Assembly: GCF_001548095.1 (NCBI RefSeq)
Contig: NZ_AP014815.1
Coordinates: 2,789,656 to 2,853,655 of the forward strand
DNA: 64,000 nucleotides
Source of the DNA: Geminocystis sp. NIES-3708
GTDB lineage: Bacteria > Cyanobacteriota > Cyanobacteriia > Cyanobacteriales > Cyanobacteriaceae
Reading direction: 5' to 3'
Part shown: positions 1-8,340 of the stretch, piece by piece
How positions within the stretch are numbered: the stretch's first letter is position 1
How the letters are laid out: every line of letters begins with the position of its first letter
The notes under the pieces: generated by a model
The model's input: only the letters and a program-made list of their open reading frames with translations
Told to the model about the DNA's origin: nothing
Databases searched by the model: none
Translations under genes and position numbers: made by a program

Positions 1-870
1 AAAACCATATAAACCGACATTAAGACGATCGTTTAGCACTTCTAAGCCACCCAGATAAAGAACTGTGACAAATCCGAGTAAAATCATAAAACGGATTAAA
101 GGTTGAAAAGCAACACTTAGTGCAATAGCACGCTGATTACTACGGCGATAGGCTTCGCTTTCTTGATAAACTCGATCGGACTCATATACTTCTGCCGTAA
201 AACTTTTGATAGTAGCGATACCTGAAATATTATTAGAAAGTCGATTACTTATCGATCCTGCTTTCTCACGAACTTGATCATAGCGATCTCCTAAACGTTT
301 TTGAAAGCTCATTGTACCCCATAGTATAGGGAAAATAGGCAACATAGCTAACCAAGAAATTTGAGGGGCAAGAAGAATAAAGCTCAATCCCACCGCCGTT
401 ACCCGAGTGAAAAAGCTAATCAACTCCTGTGCACCACGATTCAGAAAACGCTCTAATTGATTGATGTCATCATTAAGGATAGAAAGAAGTGTACCAGTGC
501 TTTTATCTTCAAAATAAGCTAATTCTAATTGTTGTAAGTGATTGTAGGTGTCAACTCTTAATTCATGTTGTAAAGATTGAGCTAAATTATACCAGAGGTG
601 ATCGGCACCATATTGACTTAAAGACTCCATCCCCCAAGTAATAATAGTAATTATAGACAAAAGTAGTAATTGATTAGCAGGATTGATAATACCTAAACTG
701 GCAAAAAAAGACTTTTCTCCCTCTACTACAATGTCCACGGCAACCCCGATAAGATAAGGAGGCGCGAGATCAAAAAGAGTACGAAAAATAGAACAGACAA
801 TAGCAATTATAAATGGCGATCGATAATGCTTGGCACGAAATAAACTAATAAAGGAATAAGATTTACTCAT
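1..870 (-). CDS. ABC exporter, transmembrane half (partial)
   Basis: Reading leftward from an ATG at 868-870, 290 codons stay open to the window edge, so the C-terminal part is missing. The visible part is an ABC_membrane (type IV exporter) domain. It has a cytoplasmic start (MSKSYSF), hydrophobic segments around residues 20-45 and 65-80, the intracellular-loop signature with 'YFEDKSTGTLLSILNDDINQLERF', further helices near 150-180, and a last one near 260-280. The nucleotide-binding domain should lie beyond position 1. Neighbours are siderophore-binding proteins and a metal-binding protein in the same orientation, so export or handling of a metallophore is possible, but the substrate cannot be read from the sequence. 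Confidence 0.85.
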   Translation of the reverse strand, partial: MSKSYSFISLFRAKHYRSPFIIAIVCSIFRTLFDLAPPYLIGVAVDIVVEGEKSFFASLGIINPANQLLLLSIITIITWGMESLSQYGADHLWYNLAQSLQHELRVDTYNHLQQLELAYFEDKSTGTLLSILNDDINQLERFLNRGAQELISFFTRVTAVGLSFILLAPQISWLAMLPIFPILWGTMSFQKRLGDRYDQVREKAGSISNRLSNNISGIATIKSFTAEVYESDRVYQESEAYRRSNQRAIALSVAFQPLIRFMILLGFVTVLYLGGLEVLNDRLNVGLYGF

Positions 871-925
871 AAAGAATGATTAATATAACGTTATGGATTT
901 AATTGCTTTTAGCAACGAATCACCA

Positions 926-1342
926 TCACCCCTCGCTTTCGGCCTCTTCCTCATTAACAGAGCTTGAGAGGCTTTGTGGGGGAATTTGGGCAAAAATCGC
1001 AGACTGTAAATGTTCAGGTAGTTTTTTCCAAGGGATATTACCTTTTTTACTATCGAGATATAATTGCAGAAATTCTATCAAGGGGAGACTGCTTTCTTCT
1101 GGGGTAAGATTGATAAATAAATAAGTAGGTTTATCTGCACTAGCAACGGAGACAACGCAACCATGATCGCACGCCCATAAACAGCCCACCGATCGAATTT
1201 CTATCTCATCATCGAGGAATTGTTCATCGCATAAAGCGTTTAATTTATCAAGAAAAATGTCACCATCAAAAGGGGGATTTTTGGGGCGCTCTTGGGATGC
1301 ACGATGACAGGATTTACAGACAAATAAAGTATGTTTAGCCAT
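926..1342 (-). CDS. DUF1636 metal-binding protein
   Basis: A 138-residue soluble protein that I recognise as the DUF1636 family (predicted metal-binding). Visible family features are an N-terminal 'FVCKSCHRAS' with a CxxC pair, then 'GCLWACDHGCVV' with three more cysteines near residues 54-62, and a C-terminal 'PWKKLPEHLQSAIFAQIPP' stretch. The family is often found with cobalamin or iron-uptake genes, as here: it lies 4 nt downstream of a siderophore-binding protein and is followed by an ABC exporter, all minus strand and probably one operon. Its biochemical role is not established, and I infer only metal binding. Confidence 0.8.
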   Translation of the reverse strand: MAKHTLFVCKSCHRASQERPKNPPFDGDIFLDKLNALCDEQFLDDEIEIRSVGCLWACDHGCVVSVASADKPTYLFINLTPEESSLPLIEFLQLYLDSKKGNIPWKKLPEHLQSAIFAQIPPQSLSSSVNEEEAESEG

Positions 1343-1346
1343 AATT

Positions 1347-2351
1347 TTAAGGAGTATTTACAAGATATTTTTCAAGATCATTAAGCACTTCATGGGCGCC
1401 AAAAATATTAAGCCCACGCCACACGGAAAAATCCACGACATATACTTGATTATTTTGTACTGCTTTGACTTTTGACCATAAAGGCTTTTGTTGTAGTTTT
1501 TCAATCACCGATCGATCATCTTTTTTCAATGGTGCGACAAAGAGAATATCACTATCAATGGTAGGTAATATTTCCTCAGAAATGGGCAAGTCAATATTCC
1601 CAGAGTCGGTAAACAGAGGATTTAAAAAGCCCAACTCATGTAAGATACCACCAGCAAAGGATTTTTGACGAGTAATGACGATTTGGCCGTCAGCGACATA
1701 CATAAATGAAATTTTCGGAGGGCGATCGCCCATTAAACCTTTCAATTCTCGAATGCGATGATCATAATCATCTATTAATTGATTAGCCTTTTCTGTGTGA
1801 TCAAAAACCCTTCCGGCATCGTGAATATGTTGTTTCCAGTTGCCTCTCGTTTCTTGCCAAGGCAAAATTACAGTGGGTGCAATTTGTGATAGATTGTCAT
1901 AGATTGGCTCAAACCATGAATGAGAAATAACGAGAATTAAATCGGGTTTAAGAGATAATAGTTTTTCGAGATTAGGTTGACCTGATGAATTACGCAAAAC
2001 TTCTATATCATCGGTTTTATTCTGAAAATAGGGAAAATCATCTTCAATTTCAGTGGTTATCCAAGTGGCGATCAGTTTTACATCCAAAGCCAAAGCAACA
2101 GCAAGAGAGTTAAAATCGAGAGTGACAATTCGTTGAGGATTAAGGGGGATACAAGTCTCACCCCTAGCGTGTTGCACTACTCGACAATCTTGATTTGATA
2201 TTTGAGAATCTTTAAGACTGTTATCAACACCACAAGATAACGCCAAAAATATCAAAATTCCTGCCAAAAATGATAGAAAAACTGGAAACCCTTTGCGTCT
2301 TTGTCTCCCCCTTTGAAAGGGGGGTGAAGGGGGTACGAGATATTCTCCCAT
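1347..2351 (-). CDS. Iron-siderophore ABC transporter substrate-binding lipoprotein
   Basis: A 334-residue periplasmic binding protein of the FecB/FhuD (TroA-like) class. After a hydrophobic segment at about residues 24-39, 'LALSCG' looks like a lipobox, so the mature protein would start at that Cys. The body carries the typical 'QRIVTLDFNSLAVALAL', 'PNLEKLLSLKPDLIL' and 'LWSKVKAVQNNQVYVVD' stretches. The first ~20 residues (PPSPPFQRG...) are encoded by a common cyanobacterial repeat and probably do not belong to the ancestral signal peptide. The gene lies 4 nt downstream of a paralogue at 2356-3285, and the matching permeases may be the FecCD genes near 12-15 kb. Confidence 0.88.
   Translation of the reverse strand: MGEYLVPPSPPFQRGRQRRKGFPVFLSFLAGILIFLALSCGVDNSLKDSQISNQDCRVVQHARGETCIPLNPQRIVTLDFNSLAVALALDVKLIATWITTEIEDDFPYFQNKTDDIEVLRNSSGQPNLEKLLSLKPDLILVISHSWFEPIYDNLSQIAPTVILPWQETRGNWKQHIHDAGRVFDHTEKANQLIDDYDHRIRELKGLMGDRPPKISFMYVADGQIVITRQKSFAGGILHELGFLNPLFTDSGNIDLPISEEILPTIDSDILFVAPLKKDDRSVIEKLQQKPLWSKVKAVQNNQVYVVDFSVWRGLNIFGAHEVLNDLEKYLVNTP
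2274..2303. repeat. 30-bp direct repeat, copy 1
   Basis: A perfect 30-bp match to 3292-3321 (begins TAGAAAAACTGGAAACCC, ends GTCTTTG). Both copies sit at the signal-peptide-encoding end of the two tandem siderophore-binding-protein genes, encoding QRRKGFPVFL in each. This supports tandem gene duplication, or gene conversion, at the 5' ends. Confidence 0.85.
2306..2333. repeat. G-rich palindromic cyanobacterial repeat inside a CDS start
   Basis: The forward strand reads CCCCCTTT-G-AAAGGGGG, a near-perfect palindrome followed by TGAAGGGGG. On the minus strand it is translated as PPSPPFQRG at the N-terminus of the binding protein at 1347-2351. This motif is, from general knowledge, a dispersed repeat in cyanobacterial genomes that often extends or disrupts gene starts. 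Here it lies between the annotated ATG and the real signal-peptide hydrophobic core. Confidence 0.6.
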
Positions 2352-2355
2352 AACT

Positions 2356-3285
2356 TTATTTTCTATCTAGTAAGTATTTTTCAATGTCATCTAACACAGC
2401 ATCACTGGCGAGAAAATCAAAACCGTACCAAGTCTGAAAATCCACAGGAAACACTTGATTTTGCTTTACTGCATTAACTTTAGACCATAATGGCTTACGT
2501 TTAATTGCTTCTAAAGTAGAGCAATCATCTTTTTGATAACACCCAATGAAGATAACATCGCTATCAATTTCAGACCAACTTTCTTCAGAGATAGGCAAAG
2601 CTAAATCGTTGGATGACTTAGGAGATAGCAGTCCAAGATCATTTAAAATTGTGCCAGAAAAAGAATTTTTTTGAGTAAGATAGACTCCTCCATTCCCAAC
2701 ATAGATAAAAGAGGCAAGAGTCGGCTTATTTTGTAACATCTGTTTTATTTTTTCTACTCTTTGGTAATAATTGATGAGAAGTCGATCGGCAATCTCTGTT
2801 TTATCAAGAACTTTCGCCGTTTCTTTTAAGTGTTGTTTCCAATCCCGTGAAATCTCAGCCCAAGGAACTAAGACAGTGGGGGCAATGTGGGATAATTGCT
2901 GATATTGCTCTTTTGAAGAAGGATCGGAAGGCGTAATAATCAAGTCAGGCTTAAGTTGTAAAATTGTTTCTAAATTGGGTTGGCTAGTGGAAAAACCATG
3001 TAAAACAATTCCGTTGATTTTGTCTCTTAAATAAGGAGGCATTTCTGATAGGCTTTCTGTAGGAGACCATATAGCAGATGCGATCGGCTTAACTCCTAAA
3101 GCAAGGGTATCTCCAAGACTAAGTATATCTAGGGTGACTATTCGTTGAGGATTTAAAGGGATGCAAGTTTCTCCCATAGTATGGGTGACTATTCTACAAT
3201 CTCCATTTGATGCCTGAGAATGAGTAAGTTTATTGCTATTACCAAGACTACAAAATAGAGTAGAAAATATGAAAATTGCCGACAA
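2356..3285 (-). CDS. Second iron-siderophore substrate-binding protein (start uncertain)
   Basis: Paralogue of the 1347-2351 protein, with the same 'GETCIPLNPQRIVTLD', 'PNLETILQLKPDLIITP', 'NSFSGTILNDLGLL' and 'LWSKVNAVKQNQVFPVDF' landmarks. From the TTG at 3283-3285 it gives 309 residues, but the frame is open upstream to a TAG at 3331-3333 and reads SISQRRKGFPVFLLFL, the other half of a signal peptide, with no ATG. Either a TTG/ATT start is used or the original start was lost. The lipobox-like site (STLFCS) is poor compared with its paralogue. Upstream lies the broken receptor, which implies co-transcription originally. The fold assignment is secure; functional expression is less so. Confidence 0.75.
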   Translation of the reverse strand: MSAIFIFSTLFCSLGNSNKLTHSQASNGDCRIVTHTMGETCIPLNPQRIVTLDILSLGDTLALGVKPIASAIWSPTESLSEMPPYLRDKINGIVLHGFSTSQPNLETILQLKPDLIITPSDPSSKEQYQQLSHIAPTVLVPWAEISRDWKQHLKETAKVLDKTEIADRLLINYYQRVEKIKQMLQNKPTLASFIYVGNGGVYLTQKNSFSGTILNDLGLLSPKSSNDLALPISEESWSEIDSDVIFIGCYQKDDCSTLEAIKRKPLWSKVNAVKQNQVFPVDFQTWYGFDFLASDAVLDDIEKYLLDRK

Positions 3286-3291
3286 AAATAG

Positions 3292-3321
3292 TAGAAAAAC
3301 TGGAAACCCTTTGCGTCTTTG
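3292..3321. repeat. 30-bp direct repeat, copy 2
   Basis: Identical to 2274-2303. Here it lies just upstream of the only usable TTG start of the second binding-protein gene, so the encoded QRRKGFPVFL is probably outside the translated region unless a non-ATG start further up is used. Confidence 0.85.
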
Positions 3322-3339
3322 CGAGATACTCTACCCTCC

Positions 3340-5151
3340 TTAAAACTTCCATGAAATAGTCCCCTGTACAGTAAATGGCTCAACCGGAGAAACTCGCAAT
3401 CTGCCAAAAGCATTCTCATAATAATTCACATCAAAAAGATTTTTGAAATTAAGTGCCGCCCGAAATTGATTTTTTTCGTAAAAAATGGCTGCATCAGTTC
3501 TAAAATAGCTAGGAACTTCAAACGTATTTTGAGCATCTCCTGCTCGATTATCCACATAAAAAAGCCCTAAACCAAAGCCTAAACCTTCTAAATTGCCTTC
3601 CTGAATTTGATAAGTTGTCTACAAACTAAAAGCATTGGGAGTTGTTCGTTGTACTCGATTGCCTAAAGGGATAGAGTTATCTTCTGTCACTTCTGCATCG
3701 TTATAGGCATAACTGGCAAAAATATTCCAACCGGGTAAAATCTCTCCTGCAACACCAAGTTCTACCCCTTGACTACGTTGCTCTCCTGTTTGAACAGAAA
3801 AACCGGGGTTATTGTTATCGGCGGTTAAAACATTGGACTGAGTAATATGATAAAAGGCTAAAGTTGCCGAAAGTTTATCGTGTATATCACCTTTGACACC
3901 AATCTCAAACTGAGTGCCTCTTGTGAGTTCAAAATCGCTACCATCAACGGCTTGACCGATCGCCGGTTCAAACGATCGACTATAATTTGCATAAAGAGAA
4001 ATAGGTTGTATGGGTTTATAAACAATGCCAACACGAGGACTAAAAGCACTCCCAGACTAATTGGTTTGGGTATTAGCGAGAAAATCTTTATAGGTTTGCT
4101 CAAAGGTATCAAATCTACCGCTTATCAGGAAAATCAAATTATCGGATATTGTTACCTGATCTTGTAAGATAAACCCGAGTTCATCGGTGACGGTATTGTC
4201 ATTATACTCAAAAGTAATTGCTCCGGGAGATTGGCCATAAATCGGATTAAATAAATCAAGAGATGCTAATTCCCTATCTACACCACTAGAATCTACCGTT
4301 TGTCTGCCTAAATCAAAACCAAATAGTAATTGATGTTTCACTGAACCAGTGGCAAAATTTCCCACAACATTGGTTGACATCCTCGAATCTCGTTGATCAT
4401 AGTCTGCGGTGAAATATCTTCTTAGTAAAGTACGATCGTCTGGTAAAAGTGCGGTAGGAAAAGTTCCTCCATTAGGATAACTGTAAGAGGAAAAATATCT
4501 TGTGTGTTGAAAAGCATTTCTGATTGACCAATTTTCGTTAAATTCATGCTCTAAGGCGTAACCAATTCTTGAACCATCTGCATCGAGAGTCCCTTCATTT
4601 ACGTTGCGATTTCGGGGGATTTGACCATTGGGATTAGATTCGATCGTACCCACCACAGGCAAACCAAAACTGATTCTAGTAAATTCTAAATCCTTATATA
4701 TCCCTTCGATCGTGATTTTGGTGTTATCTCCCAATTGTACAGATACAGCAGGAGCGATTACTAAATTTGTTGTATTACTAAAGTCAGTAAAAAATCCTTG
4801 ATCTCGATAAGAAGCATTCAACCGCCCTAACACTTTCCCCGTATTATCTAAGGGGCCAGATATATCTATTTCTCCACGATAAAAGTTATAATTACCGAAG
4901 GTTGCCTCCGCAAAATAGTAAGGATTGCTCAAGGGTTGTTTAGTAACGAAATTTACTGTACCATCGGGGGATGATGAACCAAAAAGAACGGAATTAGGCC
5001 CTTGAAGTACCTCTATTCTATCAATGCCCGTCAAATCAGCCCCTAAAGTAGAAGACAAAGAATCTTTAAAACCGTTAAGAGTGGGAGATGTAAAAAATCC
5101 TCTCACTTGTATCCGTAATGTATCAAAATTAGTAGGGGAAGAAACACGAAC
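3340..5151 (-). pseudogene. TonB-dependent siderophore receptor, 5'-truncated with two stops
   Basis: One continuous minus-strand frame of 604 codons reads as an outer-membrane siderophore receptor (FhuA/FpvA-like). It has the end of the plug domain (TLRIQVRGF, 'GIDRIEVLQGPNSVLFGSSSPDGTVNFVTKQP'), then barrel strands, and a C-terminal '...FTVQGTISWKF' with terminal Phe. Two in-frame TAG codons interrupt it, at 4057-4059 (before SGSAFSPRVGI) and 3619-3621 (between AFSL and TTYQIQ). There is no frameshift. The signal peptide and first part of the plug are gone, because the reading frame stops at the left end of an IS4-like element at 5152. The gene is almost certainly non-functional. Confidence 0.9.
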
Positions 5152-6433
5152 CTGAGGGGGCGACAATGAAGGTAAACAGACGATGGCATAAGAGATTGAA
5201 GCTGGTAATCTGGATAAAAATAAGATGTTTTTAGTTTTTATATTAATTACTATAGAAAAAGATGTTTCAACTTCCCCAATTTTATCAGGAGTATTTAAAA
5301 AAACAGTTTAATTTACCTCAATATTTAACTCTTTGTCTTTTAGTTAATTTACTTCAAAATCTTAAAACTGTTAGGTTAGAAGAAATGGCAAAACTTTTTC
5401 CTTATCCGATTAAATTAAGAAGTAGAATTAAAAAGTTACAAAGATTTTTAAGTCTGAAAAATTGGAAAGTTGAAACCATATGGTTTCCGATTTTAAAATC
5501 ATGGATTATGAACCAATGGGAATCAAACAAAGTAATTTATTTAGTCATGGATAGAACACAGTGGCAAAACATTAATATATTGATGGTAAGTTTAGTTCAT
5601 CATCAAGGAGCTATCCCTGTATATTTTATCTGATTAAATAAAAAAGGAAGTAGTAATTTATCAGAACAAAAACAAGTATTAGAAGCAAGTATTAATTTAT
5701 TAATTGAATATAAAATAATCGTTTTAGGAGATAGAGAATTTTGCTCTGTGGATTTAGCAAAATGGTTATCAGTAGAGAAACAGGTTTATTTATCTCTACG
5801 TTTAAAAAAGAGTGAATATGTGGAGTTAGAAACTGATATATGGTTTCGATTGAGTGAATTAGGTTTATCTCCAGGATTCTCCGTATATTATCGAGGAATA
5901 AAAGTTACAAAAACCAAGGGATTCTCAGGAATTAATTTAGCAGCAAAATGGAAGAAAAACTATAGACATAAATCGAGTAAACAGCCATGGTTTATTCTCA
6001 CAAATTTAGAAAGTATGTCGGAAACAATCTCTGCTTATTCCAAAAGAATGGGTATTGAAGAAATGTTTAGAGATTTTAAATTAGGAGGTTATAACTTAGA
6101 AAGTACAAAACTTGAAAATGAACGACTAATTTCTTTAATTATACTGATAACATTATCCTATAGTTATTCAACATTTATAGGAGAAGAAATTAAAAGAAAA
6201 GGAATAAGTGAATATCTAGTTAGACCCACAGAAAAAAGAAGAAGATATAAAAGATATAGTGATTTTTCTATTGGTTTAAATGGGATAAAATGGCTAAGTG
6301 AAATCTGCTTTTTTCAAGAACAATTAGATAAGTTAACCTCTTTATTTCCTCAGAAACAGTCCTATTATCGTCAAGGTATGAGGGCTATTTCCCTTATCCA
6401 ATCTGCATTCTGAATGTTCTGTCGCACCCTCAG
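5152..6433 (+). mobile_element. IS4-family insertion sequence, 1282 bp
   Basis: The ends are 14-bp inverted repeats, CTGAGGGGGCGACA at 5152-5165 and the complement of CTGAGGGTGCGACA at 6420-6433, with one mismatch. Between them is one transposase gene. No target-site duplication is visible. The left flank is the plug region of a TonB receptor and the right flank is the middle of a periplasmic binding-protein gene, so the element marks a deletion or recombination junction rather than a simple insertion. Confidence 0.85.
5262..6413 (+). pseudogene. IS4-family transposase with in-frame TGA
   Basis: A DDE transposase reading in one frame from ATG 5262 to the stop ending at 6413, 383 codons, broken once by TGA at 5631-5633 (after PVYFI, before LNKKGSS). 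Catalytic features are present on both sides: 'VMDRTQWQ' (first D) before the stop, and 'LGDREFCS' (second D) and 'GIEEMFRDFKLGGY' (the E of the IS4 YREK-like region) after it. With a premature stop the transposase should be inactive unless read through. Terminal repeats are intact, so mobilisation in trans is conceivable. Confidence 0.88.
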
Positions 6434-6616
6434 CTCCTCAAGGGAAATAGAGAAAGCTCCATAGGGTGCATCTTGACTTTGTGATGTCGGGCGTTTTAAA
6501 CCAGCATCTTCTAAAATTAAACCAGCAAAGGAATTTTTAGCATCAATGTGGATTTGATCTCGTCCAAAATAAATAAATGATACCGTTTTATCTTGATAGC
6601 GGTCGCATCCCATCAA
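6434..6616 (-). pseudogene. Internal fragment of a siderophore-binding protein
   Basis: Minus-strand frame 'DRYQDKTVSFIYFGRDQIHIDAKNSFAGLILEDAGLKRP' followed by 'GAFSISLEEL' matches the central part of the FecB/FhuD-like proteins at 1347-3285 (their 'RPPKISFMYVADGQIVITRQKSFAGGILHELGF'). The frame runs into the right end of the IS at 6433 and is closed upstream by a stop near 6638. There is no signal peptide and no C-terminus, so this is a gene remnant cut by the IS. Confidence 0.75.
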
Positions 6617-6633
6617 ATCAATCGAAGTAAAAC

Positions 6634-6780
6634 TTAATTACTCTTAGTTATCTGTGCTAATGGTGTTCAGGTGTTCTTTACTTTTCACAGACTGCTAGGG
6701 TTGACTAAACCATAATAGTCAAAAGTATAGATATGATCGCTTTTTACTGCTTTTAATTCACTCTAAAAAGGCTCTTTTTC
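6634..6780 (-). pseudogene. C-terminal remnant of another siderophore-binding protein
   Basis: Minus-strand text EKEPF*SELKAVKSDHIYTF, then DYYGLVNPSSL*KVKNT*TPLAQ and ITKSN*, is the C-terminal end of a binding protein of the same family, carrying three in-frame stops. It lies upstream, in the gene direction, of the central fragment at 6434-6616. A C-terminus therefore precedes a middle part, meaning that two different gene copies were fused by deletion. The 240 bases beyond it to the Fic gene show nothing recognisable. Confidence 0.65.
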
Positions 6781-7021
6781 AACTATTCTAAAATTTTTTT
6801 AGGGTAATTATAATTTTATCTATTACTACCAAATATATTTTCAATAGTTATAGCATTTAAAGATATTTAGCAATTATTTTGAATAATTTGAATTGATAAA
6901 ATAAACAATTTGGACACTATTTTTTGCTCTAAGTATTAGTAATAATAAGTCGTTAATTTAGACAATAGTGGTGTTAGAATTACTATCACTAGAAAAAATC
7001 ATGCCTCTTCCGTTCTTTTTA

Positions 7022-8143
7022 TTATACTCTAACTAATTGCATTAATGGTTCAAATGAATATAATGCTGGTTTTCTTCCTGATGCTTCTTCTAAAACTTTA
7101 AGCAAATCTTCCTCCACAAGTTTTCGGGTGAATCTAGCTGCTGTAGCACTGGGTATCCCACTATTAGAGGTAAATCTATTATTTCTGAATACAGGATTTC
7201 TAAATATGTAATCTAAAGCATTAACGCTCCATTTTGAAGATAAAATTTCTGCAAATATTACTTTCATTTCTTCATATAAATTTTTAATATTTTCTGCAAT
7301 GGTTAAATTTCTGATGGCTTGTTTTGCGATCGCCTCTAGGAAAAAATTACACCATCTTTCCCAATCATTATTTAAAGAAACATTCCTTAACTCATAAATA
7401 TATCTATCTTTATTATTTTCTAAATAGGAACTGATATAAAAATGAGGCTCAGAAATTGCTCCGAAATGCCATAACATTAAAGTAATTAACATTCTACCAA
7501 TACGTCCATTACCATCTTTAAAGGGATGTAAGGCTTCAAATTCTATATGTGCGATGGCTGTTTTGACTAAAATAGGGTGTTGATTATCGTTAATATACTT
7601 AAATAATTGATCTAATCCATCTTGCAATTTTTCTGGGCTAATAGGAATAAATGAGATATTTCGTTTCCAGTTATCCCCAATATAATTTTGTTCATTTTTA
7701 AATTCTCCCGGAGATTCTGATGCACCTCTTCCAAATGATAATAATCTTTGATGAATACTTTTAATTAGAGATTGAGTTAAAGGATAACCGTCTTGTATTG
7801 CTTTTTGAGCCGATTTCAATGATCTTTGATAAAGAAGTGTCTCAATTACTTCTGATCGCACATTTTGAGTCAATTCTGTTTCATTATTATAATCAGCTTC
7901 ATATTTTAAAATTTCATCCATAGTGCTAATAGTGCCTTCCATCCTTGAAGATATAATTGCCTCTTGATTTCTCAAAGGTGCAAGTAATATTTCGCTATTG
8001 TGCATATTTTTCAGCATTTGATCATATCTGGCAACCGCATCCGTTGCTTTAACTAATGACATCACAAATTTTTCATAGTCAAGATGATGGGGAGGAAAGC
8101 GATCATAATGATAGTTTACTGCATTACTCAGGTTATATTTCAT
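7022..8143 (-). CDS. Fic-family AMP/nucleotidyl transferase
   Basis: A 373-residue Fic protein. The active-site motif HPFKDGNGRIGR is complete at residues 206-217 (catalytic His206). An N-terminal Fic_N domain carries the auto-inhibitory helix motif SSRMEG (residues 65-70, fitting [S/T]xxxE[G/N]), so it is a class II, self-inhibited Fic enzyme. The C-terminal ~70 residues look like a winged-helix domain (SATAARFTRKLVEEDLLKVLEEASGRKPALYSF). Such proteins transfer AMP or a related group onto Ser/Thr/Tyr of target proteins. It stands alone on the minus strand, divergent from the XRE-ImmA gene. Its target cannot be inferred. Confidence 0.92.
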   Translation of the reverse strand: MKYNLSNAVNYHYDRFPPHHLDYEKFVMSLVKATDAVARYDQMLKNMHNSEILLAPLRNQEAIISSRMEGTISTMDEILKYEADYNNETELTQNVRSEVIETLLYQRSLKSAQKAIQDGYPLTQSLIKSIHQRLLSFGRGASESPGEFKNEQNYIGDNWKRNISFIPISPEKLQDGLDQLFKYINDNQHPILVKTAIAHIEFEALHPFKDGNGRIGRMLITLMLWHFGAISEPHFYISSYLENNKDRYIYELRNVSLNNDWERWCNFFLEAIAKQAIRNLTIAENIKNLYEEMKVIFAEILSSKWSVNALDYIFRNPVFRNNRFTSNSGIPSATAARFTRKLVEEDLLKVLEEASGRKPALYSFEPLMQLVRV

Positions 8144-8340
8144 TAAATTATGATTATCGAGCTAGATATCAATATTTTACTAAAAATTAACATTGAATCA
8201 TTTAGATATAAATATTTTAGCTATAATGAGAAACAAAATAGTTTAATGTGAATAGATTTATGTCAAAAATGCTTGTCGATCGAACTTAGCCAATTTTGAG
8301 AGACAAAACAAATAAAATAATCCTTTAATGATAATCTGTT

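Noticed and set aside
3340-5633. Stop-codon recoding (TAG in the receptor, TGA in the transposase)
   Set aside because: TAG, TGA and TAA all serve as normal stops in neighbouring intact genes and there is no nearby insertion-element structure. Ordinary nonsense mutations in decaying genes explain it.
6371-6433. Extension of the binding-protein fragment into the IS (residues after LEEL)
   Set aside because: These codons lie inside the IS terminal repeat and are an accidental read-through, not part of the gene.
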